Assembly: GCF_040654195.1 (NCBI RefSeq)
Contig: NZ_JBFAHM010000007.1
Span: forward strand, 124,001 to 188,000
DNA: 64,000 nt
Reading direction: 5' to 3'
Source of the DNA: Hamadaea sp013361475
Lineage (GTDB): Bacteria; Actinomycetota; Actinomycetes; Mycobacteriales; Micromonosporaceae
In this document: positions 57,781 through 64,000 of the stretch, piece after piece
Numbering within the stretch: the first letter of the stretch is position 1
Layout of the letters: every line of letters starts with the position of its first letter
Position numbers and translations under genes: made by a program
Notes under the pieces: generated by a model
The model's database searches: none
What the model was told of the DNA's origin: nothing
The model's input: the letters and a program-made list of their open reading frames with translations, nothing else

Positions 57781-58326
57781 ATGAGCTTCGCACGCATCCG
57801 AGCGCTGGCGCTGGTCGCCGTACTCGTGCTGGCCGCCGGAGTGCTGACCGTCATGGCGTTGACGAAAGGCACCGGCAGCTCGGCGACGCCGGACGCGTGC
57901 CCGTCGGGCTACACCGTAGTGGACATGGAACTGCCGAACGACAACCGCAACATCCACATCAATGTCTACAACGCGACAGACAAGGCGGGGCTCGCCGGCA
58001 CCGTGAAGCTCGACTTCGAGTACCGGCGGTTCAAGGTCGAGAAGACGGGCAACAACCCGCTCGGCAAGCCGGTCAGCGGCGTGGCCATCCTGCGCTACGG
58101 CCCGAAGAAGGTCGGCGCGGCGTACGTGCTGGACGCGTACTTCCTGAACAACGCGGTCCACGAGTACGACAAGAACCGGACCGACGAGACGGTCGACGTG
58201 ATCCTCGGCCCGGGTTTCAAGCAGCTCGCCACCCAGACCGAGGTCAACCAGGCGTTCACCGCCCTGGCCGGGGCAGGCGGGCCGCAGCTGCCCAAGAACT
58301 CCTGCCCGGCCAAGCAGACCGACTAA
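57781..58326 (+). CDS. cei: LytR C-terminal-domain membrane protein (Cei-like)
   Basis: The 181-residue protein has one N-terminal membrane helix (ALALVAVLVLAAGVLTVMAL) and an extracytoplasmic LytR_C-type domain (PNDNRNIHINVYNATDKAGL, then GVAILRYGPKKVGAAYVLDA). The M. tuberculosis homologue Rv2700 (Cei) is important for cell-envelope integrity and virulence. ATG 57781 follows GGGGAG at good spacing. It is followed 4 bp later by the convergent suhB stop. Confidence 0.88.
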   Translation: MSFARIRALALVAVLVLAAGVLTVMALTKGTGSSATPDACPSGYTVVDMELPNDNRNIHINVYNATDKAGLAGTVKLDFEYRRFKVEKTGNNPLGKPVSGVAILRYGPKKVGAAYVLDAYFLNNAVHEYDKNRTDETVDVILGPGFKQLATQTEVNQAFTALAGAGGPQLPKNSCPAKQTD

Positions 58327-58330
58327 GGCG

Positions 58331-59140
58331 CTAGGGACCGCTGTCGGCGTCCAGCTCCACCAGATGGTCGTGCAACTGCTTGTGCAGCGCGGGCGGAGCG
58401 GCCAGCGCCAGGTCGCCCCCGGCGGGCTTGCCGTTCAACCCGGTCACGAGCAGTCCCGCCTCCCGGGCGATCAGTCCGCCGGCGGCCAGATCCCACGGAT
58501 TCAGCCCCCGTTCGTAGTACGCGTCCAGCATGCCCTCGGCCGCGGCGCACAGGTCGAGCGCGGCCGACCCGAACCGGCGGATGTCGCGTACGCGGGTGAT
58601 CAGCCCGGCCAGCACGACGCCCTGCTGAGCCCGCCGTTCCGCCGAGTACGCGAACCCGGTGCCGACCAGAGCCTGGGCCAGCACCGTCTGCGGGGAGCCG
58701 GAAAGACGCCGATCCCCCCGCCAGGCGCCCCCGCCGAGAGTCGCGTGCCATTCCTCGCCGGAGGCGGCGTTGACCACCACTCCGGCGACGACCTCTCCAT
58801 CGACCTCGGCGGCGATGGAGACGGCGTACTGGGGTAATCCGTAGAGGTAGTTCACGGTGCCGTCGATCGGGTCGATCACCCAGCGGACGCCGCCGGCCGC
58901 GGGCTCGTCCTGAACTCCGTACTCCTCGCCGAGGAACCCGTCGTCGGGCCGCGCCGCCCGCAATTCCTCGACGATCTGCCGTTCCACCGCCCGATCGGCG
59001 GCGGTTACCACGTCGGTCGCCGTACTCTTGGTATCGACCTGTTCGATGGCCTCGGTTCGCGTCCGGCGAGCCGTCTCGGCAGCCCGCCGAGCCACCCGCC
59101 GGGCCAAGTCGAGCAGCTCTCGTGCATTCTGATCCACCAC
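58331..59140 (-). CDS. suhB: Inositol monophosphatase family protein (SuhB)
   Basis: The 269-residue phosphatase has the lithium-sensitive, magnesium-dependent motifs: FLGEEYG (Glu72/73), WVIDPIDGTVNYLYG (Asp90, Asp93, Thr95) and the C-terminal LNPWDLAAGGLIAREAG with the third metal ligand. It dephosphorylates inositol 1-phosphate for phosphatidylinositol and mycothiol synthesis, or a related substrate. GTG 59140. The gene precedes sigA as in M. tuberculosis (Rv2701c); a ppgK gene, present there, is absent from this stretch. Confidence 0.93.
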   Translation of the reverse strand: MVDQNARELLDLARRVARRAAETARRTRTEAIEQVDTKSTATDVVTAADRAVERQIVEELRAARPDDGFLGEEYGVQDEPAAGGVRWVIDPIDGTVNYLYGLPQYAVSIAAEVDGEVVAGVVVNAASGEEWHATLGGGAWRGDRRLSGSPQTVLAQALVGTGFAYSAERRAQQGVVLAGLITRVRDIRRFGSAALDLCAAAEGMLDAYYERGLNPWDLAAGGLIAREAGLLVTGLNGKPAGGDLALAAPPALHKQLHDHLVELDADSGP

Positions 59141-59201
59141 GATCCCATCCTCGCAAAGGCACGACCGGCGCGCGCGATGGGATGATCACCAGAACCGGCG
59201 C

Positions 59202-59207
59202 TACAAT
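59202..59207 (+). promoter_or_regulatory. Candidate -10 box of the principal sigma factor gene
   Basis: TACAAT is the best vegetative -10 match in the 222-bp gap before the sigma factor gene. It lies 155 bp upstream of GTG 59363, so the mRNA has a long 5' leader. The -35 region is not clear. Confidence 0.5.
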
Positions 59208-59362
59208 TCACGCCTGCCGCCCTCCGCCGCCGGGCCGACACCCTCGCGGCGAGCCGGTGGCTCCCAATCCCGATACACCCGGTCCGTTCCCACGGTGCGC
59301 CTGTGGGCCGGCCGGAGGGCGCCACATGCTGAAGCCCACTCGCTGATGACGGAAGGTCGTTC

Positions 59363-61060
59363 GTGACAGAAGCCCGCCAGATCGGCGCCGACGTACGCTC
59401 GCTCACCGACGCTCTCCTCGCCCAGGCCGCCGAGGCCGGTGGCCAGTTGACGCAGGCGGAGATCGCTCGTTCCGTCGAAGCCGCCGAGGTGACCCCGACT
59501 CAGGCCAAGAAGCTGTTGCGCGCCCTCTTCGAGGCGGGCGTGACGGTGGTGGCCGACGGGCGGACCGCCAAGGCTCCCGCGAAGAAGGTCGCGGCCGCAC
59601 GCTCGGCGACCCCGGCCTCCAAGGCGACCACCGCCAAGGCGACACCCGCCAAACCCGCTGAGAAGCCCGCTGCGAAGCCGGGCGGCAAGACTCCGGCCCA
59701 GGGTGGCCCGATCGACGGTGACGCCGCTGAGGCGGTCGTCGAGCCGATCGAGAAGGCCGCAGCCAAGAAGGCCGCCGCTCCGGCGGCGAAGAAGGCCGCT
59801 CCCGCCAAGAAGGCCGTCCCCGCCAAGAAGGCGGCCTCGAAGGCGGAAGGCGACGCCGACGAGGCCGATCCGAAGGCCGCCAAGAAGGCCGCGCCCGCGA
59901 AGAAGGGCGCACCGGCCAAGAAGGCCGCCGACGGCAAGGAGAAGGCGCCGGGCGAGGAGCCCGACGCCGAGGACCTCGAGGTCGAGGACCTCGCGGCCGA
60001 CCTCGAGGACGTCGTCGTCGACGAGCCCGCGGAGATGGCTCAGGCCGCCGCCGCGGACGCCGCCGCCGCCGACGACTTCGATTGGGACGCCGAGGAGTCC
60101 GAGGCGCTCAAGCAGGCCCGCAAGGACGCCGAACTCACCGCCTCGGCCGACTCCGTCCGGGCGTACCTGAAGCAGATCGGCAAGGTTCCGCTGCTGAACG
60201 CCGAGCAGGAGGTGGAGCTCGCCAAGCGGATCGAGGCCGGGCTCTACGCCGCCGAGCGGCTGCGCGCGGCCGACGAGGGCGAGCTGACCCTCACCCGCGA
60301 CATGCAGCGTGACCTCCTCTGGATCTCGCGTGACGGCGACCGGGCCAAGAACCACCTGCTGGAGGCCAACCTCCGGCTCGTGGTCAGCCTGGCCAAGCGG
60401 TACACCGGCCGCGGCATGGCGTTCCTGGACCTGATCCAGGAGGGCAACCTCGGTCTCATCCGCGCGGTGGAGAAGTTCGACTACACCAAGGGCTACAAGT
60501 TCTCGACGTACGCCACCTGGTGGATCCGGCAGGCGATCACGCGGGCGATGGCCGACCAGGCCCGCACGATCCGCATTCCGGTGCACATGGTCGAAGTGAT
60601 CAACAAGCTCGGCCGCATACAGCGTGAGCTGCTCCAGGACCTCGGACGTGAGCCCACGCCGGAGGAGCTGGCCAAGGAGATGGACATCACCCCGGAGAAG
60701 GTGCTGGAGATCCAGCAGTACGCCCGGGAGCCCATCTCGCTCGACCAGACGATCGGCGACGAGGGCGACAGCCAGCTCGGCGACTTCATCGAGGACTCCG
60801 AGGCGGTCGTCGCGGTCGACGCGGTCTCCTTCTCGCTGTTGCAGGACCAGCTTCAGCAGGTGCTGCAGACGCTCTCCGAGCGCGAGGCGGGCGTCGTGCG
60901 GCTGCGCTTCGGCCTGACCGACGGCCAGCCACGGACGCTGGACGAGATCGGCCAGGTCTACGGGGTGACCCGGGAGCGCATCCGGCAGATCGAGTCCAAG
61001 ACCATGTCGAAACTGCGGCACCCGTCGCGCTCGCAGGTCCTGCGCGACTATCTCGACTAA
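59363..61060 (+). CDS. sigA: Principal sigma factor (SigA/HrdB, sigma-70 family)
   Basis: The 565-residue sigma factor has a long low-complexity N-terminus rich in Lys/Ala (about residues 70-200, repeats such as KKAAPAKKAVPAKKAA). Region 1.2 follows at about 260 (SVRAYLKQIGKVPLLNAEQE), then regions 2.1-2.4 at about 330-410 (LLEANLRLVVSLAKRYTGRG; RAVEKFDYTKGYKFSTYATW), region 3, and region 4.2 (TLDEIGQVYGVTRERIRQIE). It directs RNA polymerase to housekeeping promoters. GTG 59363 follows GGAAGG. Related HrdB proteins also have the Lys/Ala-rich segment. Confidence 0.97.
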   Translation: MTEARQIGADVRSLTDALLAQAAEAGGQLTQAEIARSVEAAEVTPTQAKKLLRALFEAGVTVVADGRTAKAPAKKVAAARSATPASKATTAKATPAKPAEKPAAKPGGKTPAQGGPIDGDAAEAVVEPIEKAAAKKAAAPAAKKAAPAKKAVPAKKAASKAEGDADEADPKAAKKAAPAKKGAPAKKAADGKEKAPGEEPDAEDLEVEDLAADLEDVVVDEPAEMAQAAAADAAAADDFDWDAEESEALKQARKDAELTASADSVRAYLKQIGKVPLLNAEQEVELAKRIEAGLYAAERLRAADEGELTLTRDMQRDLLWISRDGDRAKNHLLEANLRLVVSLAKRYTGRGMAFLDLIQEGNLGLIRAVEKFDYTKGYKFSTYATWWIRQAITRAMADQARTIRIPVHMVEVINKLGRIQRELLQDLGREPTPEELAKEMDITPEKVLEIQQYAREPISLDQTIGDEGDSQLGDFIEDSEAVVAVDAVSFSLLQDQLQQVLQTLSEREAGVVRLRFGLTDGQPRTLDEIGQVYGVTRERIRQIESKTMSKLRHPSRSQVLRDYLD

Positions 61061-61097
61061 GTCCATAAGAGAACACTCGACGCGTCTCACAACGCAG

Positions 61098-61126
61098 GAA
61101 CAGGGCCCCCGAGCGGGGCCCTGTTC
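61098..61126 (+). terminator. Terminator of the sigma factor gene
   Basis: GAACAGGGCCCC (61098-61109) and GGGGCCCTGTTC (61115-61126) form a perfect 12-bp stem with a 5-nt loop, 37 bp after the stop. A weak T-containing tail follows. Confidence 0.8.
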
Positions 61127-61542
61127 GCGTTCAGCGAACAGTCCCCCTTCTGAGGCCCAGAAACCGGACATTGAGCGCGACGGGGGTCGTTTTCGTGGCA
61201 TACAGTGGGGCGGAATTGCCGTGGATTTTCCTCCAACACTCCACTGAACGTGTCGGTCTGGTCACCGTGCGTACGAACTCCGGGGTGTGACCGGACCGCT
61301 ATCGCAAAGTCCGTGTTGACGTGGCACGCTGGGGGAACGCAAGGTTGGGGCACGTGAGGCCCTTCATTTGTCCCAACCGAACCGTGTGGTCCGCCCCCGG
61401 TGTGAGCTGAATCCAAGCTCGGATCGGGAAGCCCGTCCACGGCACCGACGTTGGAGGGTGAGTGGGCGTAAGGAAGGAACCGCCGGCAGGCTCGGCGGAG
61501 AACGAACGGACCAGCATCGGTGACGATCAGAGGAGGCCGGGC
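61127..61542 (+). other. Long leader region upstream of the DUF7455 gene
   Basis: There is no gene in these 416 bp. They hold a TTGACG -35-like box (61316-61321) and several complementary pairs: GGTTGGG (61343-61349) with CCCAACC (61372-61378), and GAGCT (61404-61408) with AGCTC (61416-61420). A structured RNA leader is possible. I could not match it confidently to a known riboswitch class. Confidence 0.4.
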
Positions 61543-61779
61543 ATGACAGCGACCCTCACGCCGCCGCCGGAGACGGCGACAGCTCACGACGCCGATGAGC
61601 GCTGCGATCGGTGCAACGCGGCAGGCAAGCTGCGCATCGTGCTCGCCGGCGGGGGCGAACTGGTGTTCTGCGGGCACCACGCCAACAAGTACGCCGACGA
61701 CCTTGTGAAGATCACGGTCGACTACACGGTCGAGCCCGACTTCACCTGGCGTGGCAGCGAGCTTATTGCGAAGAACTGA
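61543..61779 (+). CDS. DUF7455 family small zinc-binding-like protein
   Basis: The 78-residue protein has a Thr/Pro N-terminus (MTATLTPPPETATAHDADER) and the DUF7455 core: CDRCNAAGKLRIVLAGGGEL and VFCGHHANKYADDLVKI. The C-x-x-C and C-x-x-H pairs suggest a zinc site. The function is unknown; the family is almost restricted to actinobacteria. ATG 61543 follows AGAGGAGG. A long leader precedes it and a strong terminator follows. Confidence 0.87.
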   Translation: MTATLTPPPETATAHDADERCDRCNAAGKLRIVLAGGGELVFCGHHANKYADDLVKITVDYTVEPDFTWRGSELIAKN

Positions 61780-61806
61780 CCCCCGAACGGTGTGACCTAG
61801 ACCTAG

Positions 61807-61848
61807 AAACCCCGTCGTGCCGGGTGTGCGGCACGGCGGGGTTTTCGC
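61807..61848 (+). terminator. Strong intrinsic terminator
   Basis: A 16-bp stem (61807-61822 with 61829-61844, one G-T pair) with a 6-nt loop ends in a run of T (TTTT). It lies 27 bp after the DUF7455 stop. Confidence 0.9.
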
Positions 61849-61868
61849 ATGTCCGGTACGCCCGCCGA

Positions 61869-61874
61869 TAGCAT
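61869..61874 (+). promoter_or_regulatory. -10 box for a probable leaderless transcript (TRIC gene)
   Basis: TAGCAT ends six bases before the GTG start at 61881, right after a strong terminator, so the gene has its own promoter. Confidence 0.55.
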
Positions 61875-61880
61875 TCCCCG

Positions 61881-62609
61881 GTGGACTCGGGTGAAGCGCT
61901 GCTCATCGCCGATCTGACCGGCGTGGCGGTCTTCGCGGTCTCCGGCGCCTCGGCCGGGGTCTACAAGCATCTCGACGCCTTCGGCGTGGTCTTCGTGGGC
62001 TTCGTCGCCGCCCTCGGTGGTGGGATCTTCCGGGACCTGGTGATCGACACCGTCCCGCCGCTGGCCTTCGCCGACTGGCGCTACTCCGTCACGGCGGTCG
62101 TCGCCTCCCTCGCGACGTTCTGGCTGCATCCGCACCTCGGCAAGATCGTGCGGACCATCCTGACCCTCGACGCCGCCGGGCTGGCCCTGTTCACCGTCAC
62201 AGGCACACTGAAGGCGCTTCACGCGCCGACCCCCGTCCCGGCTGTCGGGGCTTGTTTCATCGGCATGCTCACCGGCATCGGCGGCGGACTCGCTCGCGAC
62301 CTGCTCACCGGAGAGATCCCACTGGTCCTGCGCCGCGAGATCTACGCCGTCGCGTCGCTCGTCGGCGCCGCGGTCGTCGCAGCGCTGAACTGGCTGAACG
62401 AGGACGAGGTCGTCCCGCTGTTCCTGGCCGGGCTGCTCGTCTTCGTGATCCGGATGATCGCGGTCAAGCGCCAGTGGTCCGCGCCGACCGCCCGGCCGGT
62501 CGTGGCCGGGCCGACCGGCTGGCCGACGACCCCGCTCCGCCGCCGCCGGGGCGGGGGCTCCGAAAAGGACAGCGAGCCAGGCCAGGGACCTGACGCACCC
62601 ACCCGGTAA
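61881..62609 (+). CDS. Trimeric intracellular cation (TRIC/UPF0126) channel-family membrane protein
   Basis: The 242-residue protein has seven predicted membrane helices and the two duplicated TRIC/UPF0126 units with Gly-rich kinks: GVAVFAVSGASAGVYKHLDA, VAALGGGIFRDLVID, and in the second half GMLTGIGGGLARDLLTGEIP. Bacterial relatives form trimeric cation channels. A charged tail (about 205-242, RRRRGGGSEKDSEPGQ) is longer than usual. GTG start at leaderless spacing from a -10 box. Confidence 0.9.
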   Translation: MDSGEALLIADLTGVAVFAVSGASAGVYKHLDAFGVVFVGFVAALGGGIFRDLVIDTVPPLAFADWRYSVTAVVASLATFWLHPHLGKIVRTILTLDAAGLALFTVTGTLKALHAPTPVPAVGACFIGMLTGIGGGLARDLLTGEIPLVLRREIYAVASLVGAAVVAALNWLNEDEVVPLFLAGLLVFVIRMIAVKRQWSAPTARPVVAGPTGWPTTPLRRRRGGGSEKDSEPGQGPDAPTR

Positions 62610-62612
62610 AGT
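62607..62612 (+). promoter_or_regulatory. -10 box for a probable leaderless transcript (helicase gene)
   Basis: TAAAGT ends six bases before GTG 62619 and overlaps the last codon of the preceding TRIC gene. Confidence 0.5.
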
Positions 62613-62618
62613 TTGGCG

Positions 62619-64000
62619 GTGCCACTCGACATCGCTCGCCCCAAGCCTGATCCGGACACCTTTCCCGCTCTGCGGGCCTGGCAGCGCAAAGCTCTCGTCG
62701 AGTACCTCCGGCGCCGGTCGCCCGACTTCCTCGCGGTCGCGACACCGGGTGCGGGAAAGACCACATTCGCCCTTCGCATCGCGGCCGAACTGCTCGCCCA
62801 CGGCACCGTCGAGCGGGTCACCGTCGTCGCGCCCACCGAGCACCTGAAGACCCAGTGGTCGCAGGCCGCGGCCCGGGTGGGCATCCAGCTCGACTCGGCC
62901 TTCCGCAACTCCGACGGGCACGCCTCCCGCGACTTCCACGGCGTCGTGGTGACTTATGCGCAGGTCGGCATGGCGCCGATGGTCCACCGCCGGATGACCA
63001 TGACGAAGCCGACGCTGGTCATCCTGGATGAGATCCACCACGCCGGCGACTCCCGGAGCTGGGGCGACGGCGTACTCCAGGCCTTCGAGCCGGCCGAGCG
63101 GCGGCTGATGCTGACCGGCACGCCGTTCCGGTCCGACGACAACCCGATCCCGTTCGTGGAATATGTCCGCGACGGTGCCGACGGGCTGCCCCGCAGCCGG
63201 GCCGACTCCACCTACGGCTACGCCGACGCGCTGACCGACGGCGTCGTACGCCCGGTGATCTTCCTCGCGTACTCCGGGGAGACGCGGTGGCGGACGAGTG
63301 CCGGGGACGAACTCGCCGTCCGGCTCGGCGAGCCGATGACGCAGGACGTCGTGGCTCAGGCCTGGCGGACGGCGCTGGACCCGTCCGGCGACTGGATGCC
63401 GCAGGTGCTGCGCGCCGCCGACGCCCGGCTCCAGGTCAAACGGGCCGGTGGGATGCCCGACGCCGGTGGCCTGGTCATCGCGTCCGACCAGCAGGCCGCC
63501 CGGGCATACGCGAAGCTGCTGGAACGGATCACCGGCGAGAAGGCGGTCGTCGTGCTGTCCGACGACGCCGGTTCCTCGAAGCGGATCGCCGACTTCGCCG
63601 CCGGCCAGGAGCGGTGGCTCGTGGCGGTCCGGATGGTCTCCGAGGGCGTCGACATCCCTCGCCTCGCCGTCGGCGTGTACGCCACCAGCGCCTCGACGCC
63701 GTTGTACTTCGCCCAGGCGATCGGCCGGTTCGTCCGGGCCCGCCGCCCGGGCGAGACGGCCAGCGTCTTCCTGCCGAGCGTCCCGCACCTGCTCGGGCTG
63801 GCCTCCGAGATGGAGATGCAGCGCGACCACGTGCTCGGCGCGCGGAACAAGCGCGAGGGGTTCGACGACGACCTGCTCGAACGCGCGCAGCAGAGCGAGG
63901 ACGCCAGCGGTGAGCTGACGAAGAAGATCGAGGCGCTGTCGGCCACCGCCGAGCTGGACCAGGTGATCTTCGACGGCGCGACGTTCGGCCTGCCCGCCCA
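62619..64000 (+). CDS. Superfamily 2 DEAD/DEAH-type helicase, N-terminal part (cut by window edge)
   Basis: The reading frame is open from GTG 62619 to the window end (460 codons). It has the Q-tip ALRAWQRKALVEYLRR, Walker A AVATPGAGKTTFA at about residue 48, Walker B LVILDEIHHAG (DEIH at 137-140), motif III-like LTGTPFRSDD, and motifs V and VI (VRMVSEGVDIPRLAV, FAQAIGRFVRARRPG). This matches ResIII/UvrB-like helicases of the type conserved in actinobacteria. The C-terminus is outside the window. GTG is supported by a -10 box at leaderless spacing. Confidence 0.88.
   Translation, partial: MPLDIARPKPDPDTFPALRAWQRKALVEYLRRRSPDFLAVATPGAGKTTFALRIAAELLAHGTVERVTVVAPTEHLKTQWSQAAARVGIQLDSAFRNSDGHASRDFHGVVVTYAQVGMAPMVHRRMTMTKPTLVILDEIHHAGDSRSWGDGVLQAFEPAERRLMLTGTPFRSDDNPIPFVEYVRDGADGLPRSRADSTYGYADALTDGVVRPVIFLAYSGETRWRTSAGDELAVRLGEPMTQDVVAQAWRTALDPSGDWMPQVLRAADARLQVKRAGGMPDAGGLVIASDQQAARAYAKLLERITGEKAVVVLSDDAGSSKRIADFAAGQERWLVAVRMVSEGVDIPRLAVGVYATSASTPLYFAQAIGRFVRARRPGETASVFLPSVPHLLGLASEMEMQRDHVLGARNKREGFDDDLLERAQQSEDASGELTKKIEALSATAELDQVIFDGATFGLPA

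Noticed and set aside
59201..61201. 666-codon minus-strand frame opposite sigA
   Set aside because: Shadow of the sigma factor gene and its Lys/Ala-rich segment; no domain of its own.
61321..61420. ydaO-type c-di-AMP riboswitch
   Set aside because: Some words resemble the motif (GGGGGAAC, CCGAAC, GAATCC), but order and spacing do not match the consensus I know; kept only as a structured-leader candidate.
61803..63830. 675-codon minus-strand frame opposite the TRIC and helicase genes
   Set aside because: The plus strand has complete TRIC motifs and helicase Walker motifs; the minus frame has no domain.

Overview
The window is one contiguous piece of a high-GC actinobacterial chromosome (no rRNA, tRNA, prophage, IS element or CRISPR array seen). 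Its backbone is hemQ-hemY-hemE, DUF3000, RNase D, dxs, a TrmA-like RNA methyltransferase, a KimA-like permease, two TrkA proteins, DUF3159, an OB-fold protein, DUF3710, dut, DUF3093, DUF4193, cei, suhB and the principal sigma factor. It follows the order I know from Mycobacterium tuberculosis Rv2676c to Rv2703, but the wider gene repertoire (DUF7455, tandem PQQ-like propeller proteins, many TetR/PadR-controlled ABC cassettes) and the base composition suggest Micromonosporaceae. That family assignment is inference.

Layout. 1-7.8 kb: 5' end of a Hen1 RNA-repair methyltransferase, an SRPBCC protein, a TetR / YhgE-Pip / ABC-ATPase export cassette, a secreted substrate-binding-VWA protein, an AbiEii-like nucleotidyltransferase and an ElaA-type acetyltransferase. 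7.8-22.4 kb: a membrane GGDEF-EAL protein, the late haem operon, DUF3000, an HtrA-like protease and its membrane neighbour, RNase D, and a fadA-fadB beta-oxidation operon. 22.4-31.9 kb: a MarR operon, a glycosyltransferase-acyltransferase fusion, a formylglycine-generating enzyme behind a gutted sulfatase gene, and two ABC systems (PadR-linked FtsX type and DrrAB type). 32-41 kb: a DUF4097 gene with a ribbon-helix-helix regulator, a two-component system, a secreted C39-like peptidase, two tandem beta-propeller proteins and a DUF559/AbiEi gene broken by one stop codon. 41-48 kb: dxs, a sugar ABC importer with a divergent ROK regulator, and an RlpA-like secreted protein. 48-64 kb: the conserved RNA-methylation / potassium / dUTPase / sigma-factor block, ending in a truncated superfamily 2 helicase.

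The least explained part of the window is its intergenic DNA. Seven long palindromic or dispersed repeats in three families sit at gene borders (291-355, 6548-6600, 33584-33640; 1567-1652, 37382-37467; 47491-47563, 53022-53098). Two copies of the first family are preceded by four 14-15 bp tandem units, stem changes between copies are compensatory, and three neighbouring genes take their stop codon from the repeat. Other noncoding signals are an 11-bp-phased direct-repeat operator in front of the ribbon-helix-helix gene, dyads upstream of the TetR-, MarR-, ROK- and AbiEii-linked genes, and a run of genes whose -10-like box lies only 6-8 nt before the start codon, which suggests leaderless mRNAs.

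Functionally the backbone links haem synthesis (coproporphyrin-dependent branch), isoprenoid precursor supply (Dxs), potassium uptake (KimA-like plus TrkA regulatory subunits), nucleotide hygiene (Dut) and primary transcription (SigA). The accessory blocks between rnd and dxs, and between dxs and the RNA methyltransferase, carry export, regulation and surface functions.
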